NCBI RefSeq assembly: GCF_014650915.1
Contig: NZ_BMVW01000030.1
Span: forward strand, 1-44,713
DNA from: Streptomyces poonensis
GTDB lineage: Bacteria > Actinomycetota > Actinomycetes > Streptomycetales > Streptomycetaceae
Length of the DNA stretch: 44,713 nt
Reading direction: 5' to 3'
The position numbers were made by a program, and so were the translations under genes. The notes below the pieces were generated by a model. It was not told where the DNA came from, did no database searches, and saw only the letters and a list, made by a program, of their open reading frames with translations. The number at the start of each line of letters is the position of its first letter. Positions within the stretch are counted from its first letter, which is position 1. Below are positions 7,308 to 16,054 of the stretch, piece by piece.

Positions 7308-10300
7308 GACGGCCGAGCCCGGACAACGGGCGCAACGGCAGCAGGCAGGTGAGCGGACAGGGAAGCGGGCGGCACAGCGACGGGTCCTCGCCGCGCTCGC
7401 CCTGGCGCAGTTCGTCTGCAGTTTCGCCGGCTCCAACATGAACGTGATGATCAACGACATCAGCCGGGACCTGAACACCACCGTGCAGGGCGTACAGGTG
7501 GCGATCACCGTCTTCCTGCTGGTGATGGCGGCGCTGATGATTCCCGGCGGCAAGCTGACCGACCGCTTCGGCCGCAAGCGCTGCTTCCTGGCCGGCCTGA
7601 TCGTCTACGCCGTCGGTGCGCTGGTCAGTGCCGCCGCTCCAGGGCTCGGGGTGCTGATCCTGGGCAACTCGATCCTCGAGGGCATCGGCACCGCCCTGCT
7701 CATTCCGCCCGTGTACATCCTCACCACGCTCCTGTACCGGGAGATGACCGCCCGGGCCCGGGCCTTCGGCGTCATCATGGCGTTCGGCGGGATCGGCGCC
7801 GCGGCGGGCCCGCTGATCGGCGGACTGATCACCGCGGGCATCAGCTGGCGCGCCGCCTTCGTCTTCCAGGCACTGGTCATCGCCGTGATCGTCGTGCTCA
7901 GCAGCCGTCTCGACGACCCCCTGCCGCCCGACCGGGGCCGCCCCTTCGACACCGGCGGAGCCGTCCTGTCCGCGGTCGGCCTCGTCCTCGTCGTCCTGGG
8001 CATCCTGGCCGCCGACAACGACATCCGGCTGACGGCCGGGCTGCTCGTCCTCGGGGCCCTGGTGCTGTGGTGGTTCCTCCACCATGCCCGGGCCCGCGAA
8101 CGGTCCGGCCGGGAACCGCTGCTGTCGCTCGCCCTGTTCCGCAACCGCACCTCCGACCTAGGACTGGTCACCCAGAACGTGCAGTGGCTGATGCTGATGG
8201 GCGCCTCGTTCACCGTGGCGGCCTATCTGCAGGTCGTGCGCCACTACGACGCCCTGAAGACCGGCGTCGTCTTCACCGCCGCCACCCTCGGGCTGCTGAC
8301 CTCGTCGCTGGCCGCCGAACGCTTCGCGCAGCGGCGCCGGCCCCGCACCCTCATCCTGACCGGCTTCGCCGTCGCCCTCGCGGGTCTGGCCGCCCTGATC
8401 GCCCTGGCCGGCCGCCACCCCACCGACTGGGCCGCTGTCCCCGGCCTGCTCCTCTTCGGTCTCGGCCTCGGAGTGATGCTGACCCCCTCGGTGAACGTCG
8501 TCCAGTCCAGCTTTCCCGAGGAGCGGCAGGGCGAGATCTCCGGTCTGTCCCGCAGCGTCTCCAATCTCGGTTCGGCCTGCGGCACCGCCATCGCCGGCAC
8601 CATCCTCGTCGCCGGCCTCACCACGCACGCCTATGCCGCCGCACTGACCGCCCTGGCCGCCACCGGCCTGGTCGGCCTCGCCGCCGCGGCCTTCCTGCCC
8701 CGTACCCCGGGCGGCCGAAACGGCAGCCCCCACCCCGACCGACGCACCCTTTCGACGGATACGGATACGGATACGGAGACGGATGCTGAGACGGAGACGG
8801 ATGCTGAGACGGAGACAGATGCGGAGATGGAGACAGATGCGGAGACGGAGACGGATGCGGAGGCAGGAACGATGGGGAACGTATCGAGTCCACCGGCCGG
8901 CCCGTCGCCGCGGAAGCCGCACGACGGCAAGGGCCGACGCGCCGAGCCGGACACCGCCGATCAACCGTCCACGGCAGCCGAAGCCGCCCGCACCCCCGCA
9001 CCGGACGAAGATCCCCGGCCGTCACCGCAGGCCCGGAAACGACGCGAACTGCTGTTCCTCACGCTGCCCGGCTGCTGGGGCGCCCTCGTTCTCGCCTGTC
9101 TGTCCTTCACCCCGTCGCTGCTCCCGCGCGGCGGCCTTGTGCAGGGCCTGATCAGCGGCGTCACCGCGGCCATCGGCTACGGGCTCGGTGTGCTCGCGGC
9201 GTGCGTGTGGCGGGCCTTCGCCGACCGGGAGGCCCGGCCGCCGCGACACCGGTCCTGGACCGCCTTCGGTGTCGCCGCGGCCGTCCTGCTCGGTCTCTCC
9301 TTCGGCTTCGGGCAGTACTGGCAGCACGAGATCCGCAGCCTGATGGGTGTGAGCGAGTACAGCATCCTGCTGGTGGTGCTCTCGCCCTTCGTCGCGGTAC
9401 TGGTCTTCTGTCTCATCCTGCTGACCGGGCGCGGCCTGCGCGGTATGTACCGCTGGACGGCGGATCTGCTCAGGCGTCGGATCGGGCCTCGCGCGGCCAC
9501 CGCGACCGGCTGGATCGCGGTGGCCGCTCTCGTCTGGGTGGTCGTCACCGGCGTGCTGCTGAACGGCTTCGTCGCCGTGGCGAACGAGGCGTTCTCGGTA
9601 CGTGACACGACCACCGAGGAAGGGGCACACCGACCCACGACGAGCCTGCGGTCGGGCGGGCCCGGCTCGCTGATTCCCTGGGAGTCGCTGGGCATGCAGG
9701 GCCGCAACTTCACCGGCACCGGCCCCACGGCGGATGCCATCGGAGATTTCACCGGCCGTCCGTCCAGGGCACCGATCCGCTCCTACGCGGGTCTGGCGAC
9801 GGCCCAGGACACCGAGTCCCGGGCCGCCGCGGCGGTCGCGGACCTGAGCCGTCAGGGCGGCTTCGGGCGCGCGAACCTGCTGGTGGTGACGACGACCGGC
9901 AGCGGCTGGGTCGATCCGGCGGCGGTGGACTCCTTCGAGTACCTCAGTGGCGGCGACTCGGCGGCCGTGGCGATCCAGTACTCCTACCTCCCGTCCTGGA
10001 TCTCCTACCTGGTCGACCAGAGCAAGGCCCGAGAGGCGGGTCGCGCGCTCTTCGACGCCGTTTACGACCGCTGGTCGAAACTGCCCCCCGACCAGCGTCC
10101 CAGGCTCTTCGTCGCCGGCGAGAGCCTGGGCTCGTTCGGCGGCGAGACCGCCTTCAGCGGCGAGTACGACCTGCGCAACCGCACAGCCGGCACGCTGTTC
10201 GCCGGCCCGCCCAACTTCAACACGCTCTTCCGCGAGTTCAGCGACCACCGCGACACCGGCAGCCCGGAGATCCAGCCCGTCCACAGGAACGGGCGGACCG

Positions 10301-10668
10301 TACGCTTCACCAGCGACCCGAGGGCGGACATCCCGCCGGCGGACCAGCCCTGGCAGGGCAGCCGCGTCCTGTACCTGATGCACCCCTCCGACCCGATCGT
10401 CTGGTGGAGCCCGCGCCTGATCCTGCACCGGCCGGACTGGATCGGCGAGCCCGCCGGCCAGGACGTCATGCAGGGCATGTTCTGGGTGCCCTTCGTAACG
10501 TTCTGGCAGGTCACCGCCGACCTGCCGTTCGCCACCGAGGTCCCCGACGGTCACGGGCACAAGTACACCGGCGAGTACGTCGACGCCTGGAACGCCGTCC
10601 TGCGCCCCGCAGGCGTCACCGCCCACGACCTCGCCAGGCTGAGGGACATCATCGTGGCCGGCCAGTGA
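7300..10668 (+). CDS. MFS transporter fused in frame to Abhydrolase_9 membrane protein
   Basis: Open without a stop for 1122 residues from GTG 7300 (AGGAGG upstream). Residues about 30-480 form a 14-helix DHA2-type MFS permease (GGKLTDRFGRKRCF loop, GIGTALLIPPVYILTTL, SGLSRSVSNLGSACGTAIAG). Residues about 486-522 are a TDTDTD/ETDAET repeat linker. The rest matches Abhydrolase_9_N plus Abhydrolase_9: LLFLTLPGCWGALVLACLSF, TPSLLPRGGLVQGLISGVTA, four to five helices, then an extracytoplasmic alpha/beta-hydrolase with nucleophile elbow VAGESLGSFG. An in-frame ATG at 8872 just after the repeat is a natural start for the second protein alone, so one fused or two separate products are possible. Substrates are unknown. 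Confidence 0.8.
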   Translation: MAETAEPGQRAQRQQAGERTGKRAAQRRVLAALALAQFVCSFAGSNMNVMINDISRDLNTTVQGVQVAITVFLLVMAALMIPGGKLTDRFGRKRCFLAGLIVYAVGALVSAAAPGLGVLILGNSILEGIGTALLIPPVYILTTLLYREMTARARAFGVIMAFGGIGAAAGPLIGGLITAGISWRAAFVFQALVIAVIVVLSSRLDDPLPPDRGRPFDTGGAVLSAVGLVLVVLGILAADNDIRLTAGLLVLGALVLWWFLHHARARERSGREPLLSLALFRNRTSDLGLVTQNVQWLMLMGASFTVAAYLQVVRHYDALKTGVVFTAATLGLLTSSLAAERFAQRRRPRTLILTGFAVALAGLAALIALAGRHPTDWAAVPGLLLFGLGLGVMLTPSVNVVQSSFPEERQGEISGLSRSVSNLGSACGTAIAGTILVAGLTTHAYAAALTALAATGLVGLAAAAFLPRTPGGRNGSPHPDRRTLSTDTDTDTETDAETETDAETETDAEMETDAETETDAEAGTMGNVSSPPAGPSPRKPHDGKGRRAEPDTADQPSTAAEAARTPAPDEDPRPSPQARKRRELLFLTLPGCWGALVLACLSFTPSLLPRGGLVQGLISGVTAAIGYGLGVLAACVWRAFADREARPPRHRSWTAFGVAAAVLLGLSFGFGQYWQHEIRSLMGVSEYSILLVVLSPFVAVLVFCLILLTGRGLRGMYRWTADLLRRRIGPRAATATGWIAVAALVWVVVTGVLLNGFVAVANEAFSVRDTTTEEGAHRPTTSLRSGGPGSLIPWESLGMQGRNFTGTGPTADAIGDFTGRPSRAPIRSYAGLATAQDTESRAAAAVADLSRQGGFGRANLLVVTTTGSGWVDPAAVDSFEYLSGGDSAAVAIQYSYLPSWISYLVDQSKAREAGRALFDAVYDRWSKLPPDQRPRLFVAGESLGSFGGETAFSGEYDLRNRTAGTLFAGPPNFNTLFREFSDHRDTGSPEIQPVHRNGRTVRFTSDPRADIPPADQPWQGSRVLYLMHPSDPIVWWSPRLILHRPDWIGEPAGQDVMQGMFWVPFVTFWQVTADLPFATEVPDGHGHKYTGEYVDAWNAVLRPAGVTAHDLARLRDIIVAGQ
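8755..8865 (+). repeat. Coding tandem repeat: 6-bp units then five 18-bp units
   Basis: Three ACGGAT hexamers (8755-8772) lead into five 18-bp units: 8776-8793, 8794-8811, 8812-8829, 8830-8847 and 8848-8865. Units 1 and 2 are identical (GAGACGGATGCTGAGACG); units 3-5 differ by one to five bases. They encode ETDAET, ETDAET, ETDAEM, ETDAET, ETDAEA. Both unit lengths are multiples of three, so copy-number change keeps the frame. The repeat lies exactly between the MFS and Abhydrolase_9 parts and is acidic and probably unstructured. Confidence 0.95.
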
Positions 10669-11033
10669 CCCGGCCGTACGTCCGGTGCGACGTCCCGCGT
10701 CTCCTCGCGTGTGCAACAGCGCCGTCCTGCATCCACGCCGGCGCGCCGCCCGGCCGGCCGGAAGCCGGCCGCCCTGCCGTCCCATGCCGGGATGACCGAG
10801 GCGCCGCCGCCGTGGATCGCGGCGTCCTCAGCCACCGTCGGCGACGTCCCCGCCGGGCGCCGGTAGGTCGGCGGCCAAGGCCGACGCCCGCAGCACGCAC
10901 GCCCCCAGCCACGCAGCGACTCTCCCGTCAACTCTGTGACGCGTGAATGGCGTGGGCGGTGTCGCGCGGGACCGGGTCCGTTCCCTGTCACGTGCGGCGT
11001 GTTGAAGTGAGGCGACCCGCACGATCGGTGGAC
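10669..11033. other. Intergenic stretch with one GC-rich hairpin
   Basis: No protein family is recognisable on either strand. An 8-bp perfect hairpin (CGGCCGGC, 5-nt loop, GCCGGCCG) at 10751-10771, about 80 bp after the stop of the Abhydrolase_9 gene, may be its terminator, though there is no T-run. Confidence 0.35.
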
Positions 11034-11396
11034 TCAGGGGAGTTCGCTGTCTTCGGACAATAACCTGCGGGGGCGGCTCGGGTCGGTTGCCCGGTGTGCG
11101 TCGGCAGGTTCTTCGGCAGCTGCCGTGGTGGGGCGGCAGGCGGCATGGGCTGCTCGGACCAGGGCGTGGACGCGTGCGGTGGTGTTGGTCTTGAGCCAGA
11201 CCGGTGCCCACTCGATGGCTGGGGCGTCGTCGAAGGGGATGTAGGCGATGTCGGGGCGGGGGTAGAACTCGGGAACGCTCGCGGCGACGGGGAAGACGCC
11301 GCGTCCTGCTGCCACCAGGGTCAGGGTCTCGTTGAAGCTGTCGGAGCGCGGTCCGGGAGGGATGGGACGGCCGGCGGGAGTATGGACCGAGATCAA
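11034..11396 (-). pseudogene. LysR-family regulator, C-terminal fragment
   Basis: Residues from about 11340 downward read DSFNETLTLVAAGRGVFPVA, then YPRPDIAYIPFDDAPAIEWA and PVWLKTNTTARVHALVRAA, the end of the LysR substrate-binding domain. The N-terminal helix-turn-helix and most of the effector domain (about 200 residues) are absent. The fragment begins where the divergent alpha/beta-hydrolase gene begins, so a deletion has joined the middle of the regulator to the 5' end of its probable target. The shared promoter and operator must have been lost. Confidence 0.65.
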
Positions 11397-12210
11397 GTCG
11401 CTCCAGGTGCCCGGTGCGCGCCTGCACTACGAGGTTCGGGGCGCCGGGCCGCTGCTCCTGATGATCGCCGGCGCACCCGCCGACGCCGGGGCACTGGCCG
11501 GGCCGGCCGCGTGCCTGGCCGACCGGTACACCGTCGTCACCTACGACCAGCGCGGCCTGTCGCGCAGCACCCTGACCACCACGCCCACCGATCAGGACGT
11601 GACGGTCTTCAGTCAGGACGCCTCCCTGCTGCTGGCCGCCCTCGGCGATGAGCCGGCCTTCGTGCTGGGCAACAGCGGCGGCGCCCTCACCGCCCTTGAC
11701 CTCGCGGTACGCCACCCCGAGCAAGTGCGCGCCCTGGTCGTGCACGAGCCGCCCGTCCCCGAAGTGCTGCCGGATCGCGAGCAGTGGCGGGCCGTCTTCC
11801 AGGACGTGCACGACACCTACCGTGAGCACGGGGCGGCAGCGGCGATGGGCAAGTTCATCGCCACCGTCGACGGGCCCGACAGCCCGCCTCCCGCGATGCC
11901 TGACCCCTCGCAGATGCCGGCCGAGGCGCTGGAGATGATGGGCCGCATCCAGGGAAACCTCGACCACTTCCTGGCTCACGTACTGCTGCCCGTGCTGCGC
12001 TTCGAACCGGACATCGCAGCGCTGCGCTCCGGGCCCGTCCCGGTCACGGTCGGTGTCGGGGAGGCCTCCGGCAACGGTGTCCCCGTCCTGGCGGCACGGG
12101 TGCTGGCCGAGAAGCTCGGAACCGAGCCGCTCGCCTTCCCCGGAGATCACCAGGGCCTGGCGCTCAATGCCGCGACCAGCGCCGAGATCATCCACGCTGC
12201 CTTCGCCTGA
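11362..12210 (+). CDS. Alpha/beta-hydrolase
   Basis: About 282 residues. The fold core is clear: LHYEVRGAGPLLLMIAG (first strand and oxyanion region), YTVVTYDQRGLSRST, nucleophile elbow VLGNSGGALTALDLA, ALVVHEPP, and a C-terminal FPGDHQGLALN carrying the histidine. This is a typical soluble esterase/haloperoxidase-like hydrolase; the substrate is unknown. Homology begins at TEIKSLQV (about 11386), right at the LysR deletion junction. The natural start is uncertain: ATG 11362 is in frame, while ATG 11382 is out of frame by one base, as if a base had been gained at the joint. Expression is doubtful because the divergent promoter is gone. Confidence 0.75.
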   Translation: MGRPAGVWTEIKSLQVPGARLHYEVRGAGPLLLMIAGAPADAGALAGPAACLADRYTVVTYDQRGLSRSTLTTTPTDQDVTVFSQDASLLLAALGDEPAFVLGNSGGALTALDLAVRHPEQVRALVVHEPPVPEVLPDREQWRAVFQDVHDTYREHGAAAAMGKFIATVDGPDSPPPAMPDPSQMPAEALEMMGRIQGNLDHFLAHVLLPVLRFEPDIAALRSGPVPVTVGVGEASGNGVPVLAARVLAEKLGTEPLAFPGDHQGLALNAATSAEIIHAAFA

Positions 12211-12472
12211 CCCCGACCCCGCCCTTCGCCGTCATCGCCACCCACACGTGGCCCGTCAAGTGGAGGGCGGGCAGCCGGTTCGCCGCTCCCGAGCACAGTG
12301 CAGCGCAGAGCAGTGCCTTCAGCAGCATGCATCGCCCCATGGACACGTGGCGAGGTGCGGAGGCGTCCCGGCTTGCTGACCTGGTGACCGCCGCGGCGGG
12401 GGGCCTGGGCGCAGATGCCTGGCTCCCGCTCGGAAGGTGCCGGGGGTGACGGTCTGGCGGGGAGGCGGACGG

Positions 12473-13189
12473 CTACCCCGCTACGAGGCGGCCGTCCCGC
12501 ATTTCGATCGTGCGGTCCGCGAAGTGACGTACGACCGCCGGGTCATGGCAGATGAACAGGTAGGCGAGCCCCAGCTCCTCCTGGAGGCCGGCGAGCAGGT
12601 TGAGGACCCCGGCCCGGACGGACGGGTCGAGGGCGGAGACCGGCTCGTCGAGGACCAGGAGCCGGGGCTCGGACACCAGCGCCCGTGCGATGCCCGCGCG
12701 CTGGCACTGCCCGCCGGACAGCTCGTGCGGGAAGCGGTCGCCGTGGGCGGGCTCCAGGCCGACCCGGTCGAGGAGTTCGGCGACCCGGGCGGGGCCGCCC
12801 GCGTCGTCCCAGCGGCCTTGGACGCGCAGGGGTTCCGCCACCGCGTCCCGGATGCGGTGACGGGGGCTGAGCGAGCCGTACGGGTCCTGGAAGACCGGCT
12901 GCATCCGGGGGCGGAGCGGGCGGAGTTCGCGTTCGGTGAGCGCGGTCAGCTCCCGGCCCTCGAAGCGGACCTCCCCGGCGTCCGGGCGGCGCAGCTGCAG
13001 CACGGCGCTGACCGTGGAGGACTTGCCGCAGCCCGACGGACCGTCGAGGGCGAGGGTCTCGCCCGCCTCCAGGGTGAAGGACACGTGGTCCACGGCGGTG
13101 ACCGGGCCGTAGCGCACGACCAGGTCACGGACGTCCAGCAGCGGGTCGTCCGCGGCGCGGCGCGGCGGAGGGATCACAGGGGTGCTCAT
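12473..13189 (-). CDS. Peptide/metal-chelate ABC importer ATPase (OppF/NikE/CntF type)
   Basis: 238 residues, ATG 13189 overlapping the previous stop (ATGA). Walker A GPSGCGKSST, signature LSGGQCQRAGIARAL, Walker B LLVLDEPVSALDPS and switch ICHD are all present. The signature has Cys where Gln or Arg is usual after LSGGQ. It pairs with the OppD-like ATPase upstream to power the fused permease. The C-terminal oligopeptide-binding extension common in OppF is missing, as in shorter Nik/Cnt-type subunits. Last gene of a four-gene operon headed by a Zur-like box at 17610. Confidence 0.88.
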   Translation of the reverse strand: MSTPVIPPPRRAADDPLLDVRDLVVRYGPVTAVDHVSFTLEAGETLALDGPSGCGKSSTVSAVLQLRRPDAGEVRFEGRELTALTERELRPLRPRMQPVFQDPYGSLSPRHRIRDAVAEPLRVQGRWDDAGGPARVAELLDRVGLEPAHGDRFPHELSGGQCQRAGIARALVSEPRLLVLDEPVSALDPSVRAGVLNLLAGLQEELGLAYLFICHDPAVVRHFADRTIEMRDGRLVAG

Positions 13190-14226
13190 ACGGACCGCTC
13201 CAGGAACAACTCGGTCGCCGGGTGGGGCACGTCCTCCCAGCGGTGACAGGAGACCTCATGGCCGTCACCGATCGCGCGGGGGCCCGGTTCCTCGCGCCGG
13301 CACCGCTCGTCGGCCAGCGGGCAGCGGGGCGCGAAGGCACAGCCGGGCGGGAGCCGGTCGAAGGCGGGCGGGGCACCGGGGATGGTGGGGAGACGCCGTC
13401 GGCCGCCGTGCCCACCGGTCTCGACCGGCGGCAGTGATGCCAGCAGCCCCGCCGTGTACGGCGCCGCGGGGCGGGTCAGCACCCGCCGGGCCGGACCCTG
13501 TTCGGCCTGGCGTCCGGCGTACATCACGAGCATGCGGTCGGCGTGGTGGCGGACCGCCTCCAGGTCGTGGGTGACCAGGACGAGGGCGGCGCCGACCGCC
13601 TCGCGCTGCTCGCCGAGGACCCGCAGCACCTGCTCCTGGAGGTCCGGGTCCAGCGCGGTCGTCGGTTCGTCGGCGATCAGCAGGTCCGGCTCGTTGATCG
13701 TGGCCATGGCGATGACGGCGCGCTGCCGCATCCCGCCGGAGTACTCGTGCGGATACGCCCGCGCCTTGCGGGCGGCGTCCGCGATGCCCACCCGGTCGAG
13801 TGCGGCGACCGCCCGCGCGCGGGCCTCCGTGCGCGAGACGCGCGCCACCGACCGTACGGCGGCGGCGAGCTGGTCTCCCACGGGGTGCACGGGGGAGAGG
13901 GCGGAGAGGGCGTCCTGCGGGACGAGGGCCGTGCGGCGGCCGCGCAGGGCGGCGAGCACCGGTGCCGGGGCGCCCACGAGCTCGTCGTACGAGCCCGGGG
14001 CGCGGCGCAGCCGTACGCTCCCCGTCACGCGGGCGCCCCGGGGGGCCGTGCCCAGCAGCGCGCGTGCCGTGAGGGACTTGCCCGCGCCCGACTCGCCGAC
14101 CACGGCGAGGACCTCCCGGGCGCGGACGTCGAAGCTCAGTCGGCGCACGACAGGGAGCCCGTGCAGGGAGATGCCGAGCCCGCGTACCGAGAGGAGGGCG
14201 TCGGTGTCAGGTGGCGTTGCCGTCAA
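13186..14226 (-). CDS. Peptide/metal-chelate ABC importer ATPase (OppD/NikD/CntD type)
   Basis: 346 residues from TTG 14226, with GGAGG six bases upstream and a 20-bp overlap with the permease gene. Walker A GESGAGKSLTARALL, signature YSGGMRQRAVIAMA, Walker B LLIADEPTTALDPDLQ and switch LVTHD are intact. The C-terminus has the oligo_HPY extension with the cysteine-bearing block PGCAFAPRCPLADERCR, typical of OppD/DppD subunits. It works with the downstream ATPase as a heterodimer on the cytoplasmic face of the fused permease. Confidence 0.9.
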   Translation of the reverse strand: MTATPPDTDALLSVRGLGISLHGLPVVRRLSFDVRAREVLAVVGESGAGKSLTARALLGTAPRGARVTGSVRLRRAPGSYDELVGAPAPVLAALRGRRTALVPQDALSALSPVHPVGDQLAAAVRSVARVSRTEARARAVAALDRVGIADAARKARAYPHEYSGGMRQRAVIAMATINEPDLLIADEPTTALDPDLQEQVLRVLGEQREAVGAALVLVTHDLEAVRHHADRMLVMYAGRQAEQGPARRVLTRPAAPYTAGLLASLPPVETGGHGGRRRLPTIPGAPPAFDRLPPGCAFAPRCPLADERCRREEPGPRAIGDGHEVSCHRWEDVPHPATELFLERSV

Positions 14227-16054
14227 GGGAGACCTCCTTCCGGGAGGAGCGAGAAGGGGAGCCGGGCCGTGCGGCCGTACTGTCGGCGGGTGCCGGGCGG
14301 CGGAGGAGGCGGGCGCGCCGGGAGGTGCGGCGGGCGTGCTGGACGGTGCGCCCCTGTGTGTACGCCGCGCTCGCCACGGCGAGGCCGGCCAGCAGCGCGA
14401 GGGCGACCGCCGGGGTGAGCGCCGCCCACGGGGCCCGCTCCACGTACGCGCGGGACTCCTCCAGCAGCAGCCCCCACTCGGGGGCGGGCGGCTGGGCGCC
14501 GAGGCCCAGGAAGCCCAGGGAGGCGAGGGCGAGGGCGACGCCGGGCAGGCGGAGGACCGCGTGGCGGGCGACGGGGCCGGCCACCGACGGCAGGACGTGA
14601 CGGGTCAGGATCCACCACGGGGTGGCGCCGATGGCCCGCTGGGCGGTCAGGAACGCCGACGCGCGCACCTCCTGCACCAAGGCCGCCGCGTGGGCGGACA
14701 GCGGGGGCCAGGAGACCAGCGCGACCGCGAGCGCGGCACCGCCCGTGCCGGGGCCCGTGGCCGCCGCGACCAGGATGCCGACGATCACCGGCGGCAGCGC
14801 GTTGGCGATGTCGGCGGCCCCGGCGGCCACGCGCGGCAGGAACCCCAGGGCCAGCGCGAGCAGCAGACCGGCGAGGGACACGGCGACGGCCGTGCCGACC
14901 GTCGTGGCGGCACCGTGCCCGAGCCGGGCCAGGACGTCCCGGCCGAGCCCGTCGGTGCCGAGCGGACGGGCCCAGGACGGAGGCAGCAGCCGGGCCGTCG
15001 CGTCCACGGTGTACGGGTCGCGCAGCAGCCCCCAGCCGATGGTGACGAGGAGGACGGCGCCCAGTGCCACGGGGACCGCCGGGTGCGCGCGTACCGGCCG
15101 CGGCGCCGGCAGCGTCAGCCCCGCGTCGCGCAGTGCCGGGCCGAGCAGGCGTCGCCGTACGAGCGCGGCCGGCGCGCCCGCGGCCAGTCCCAGCACCAGC
15201 AGGGCGAGCACGCAACCCTGGAGCAGCGGCAGGTCCTGGGACTTCGCCGCCCCGAGCGCCGTACGGCCGATGCCGGGCACCGCGAACACCGTCTCCACGG
15301 CGACGGCCCCGCCGGTCAGGCCGACGGCCACCATGCCGAACTGCGGGACCAGCGGCGGCAGCGCACGCCGCAGGGCGGCCGCCGCGACGCGCGCCCGGCT
15401 CACTCCGGCCTCCCGCCACAGCTCCACCCAGCGCTCGTCCAGCACGGCCGGCAGCGCGTCCGCGACCAGCCGGCCGAGCAGCCCGCCCGCCGGGACACCG
15501 AGGGCGACCGCGGGCAGCACCAGGTACTCGGGGCCCTGCCAGCCGGACGTCGGCAGCACCCCGAGCCACACCCCGCACACCAGCAACGCGACCGTGGCGA
15601 GGAGGAACTCGGGCACGGCGGCGAGCATGGCGCCGAACGCGCCCGCCGACCCCCGTCCGCGCACCAGCACGGGTGCGACCAGCGCGCACGCGAGCAGCAC
15701 CGCGACCCCGAGGGCGGCGGACATCAGACCCAGCGACACCTGCAGGCCGGACAGCACGGACGGCAGCACGTCGGTGCCCGACACCCACGAGATGCCGAGG
15801 TCGCCGCGGAGCAGCCCGGAGAGCCAGTCGCCCAGCAGGGACAGCGGACCCGCGTCCAGGCCGAGGTCGCGGCGCACCGCGTCCAGGGCCTCGGCGGTGG
15901 GCTCCTGCTCGGCCGACCGCGCCCGCAGCACGGTCAGCGCGGGGTCCCGGCCGGACAGCCAGGGCAGCAGGCCGACGGCGGCCAGCACGGCGGTGAGACA
16001 GACAAGGCGGGTCAGCGCGGCCGCACCGGCCGGCCCGCGCGCGCGGAGCCTCAC
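14207..16054 (-). CDS. Fused OppB-OppC-type ABC permease
   Basis: 615 residues from GTG 16054, overlapping the lipoprotein stop (GTGA). Two BPD_transp_1 permease halves are joined: the first (about 1-300) has the EAA-type loop WREAGVSRARVAAAALRRAL, the second (about 320-575) has LGTDGLGRDVLARLGHGAAT and AQRAIGATPWWILTRHVLPS. In most Opp/Dpp/Nik systems these are two proteins of about 310 and 290 residues, so this is a gene fusion giving the whole transmembrane channel in one chain. The order solute-binding protein, permease, ATPase, ATPase is classic for peptide or nickel/metallophore importers. Confidence 0.9.
   Translation of the reverse strand: MRLRARGPAGAAALTRLVCLTAVLAAVGLLPWLSGRDPALTVLRARSAEQEPTAEALDAVRRDLGLDAGPLSLLGDWLSGLLRGDLGISWVSGTDVLPSVLSGLQVSLGLMSAALGVAVLLACALVAPVLVRGRGSAGAFGAMLAAVPEFLLATVALLVCGVWLGVLPTSGWQGPEYLVLPAVALGVPAGGLLGRLVADALPAVLDERWVELWREAGVSRARVAAAALRRALPPLVPQFGMVAVGLTGGAVAVETVFAVPGIGRTALGAAKSQDLPLLQGCVLALLVLGLAAGAPAALVRRRLLGPALRDAGLTLPAPRPVRAHPAVPVALGAVLLVTIGWGLLRDPYTVDATARLLPPSWARPLGTDGLGRDVLARLGHGAATTVGTAVAVSLAGLLLALALGFLPRVAAGAADIANALPPVIVGILVAAATGPGTGGAALAVALVSWPPLSAHAAALVQEVRASAFLTAQRAIGATPWWILTRHVLPSVAGPVARHAVLRLPGVALALASLGFLGLGAQPPAPEWGLLLEESRAYVERAPWAALTPAVALALLAGLAVASAAYTQGRTVQHARRTSRRARLLRRPAPADSTAARPGSPSRSSRKEVSLDGNAT

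Noticed and set aside
8755..8865. Possible CRISPR-like or VNTR noncoding array
   Set aside because: Units are 6 and 18 bp without spacers and lie inside an open coding frame; it is a coding tandem repeat.
10828..12195. Minus-strand open frame of 455 codons opposite the alpha/beta-hydrolase
   Set aside because: Antisense shadow; only the separate LysR tail frame on this strand has a family match.
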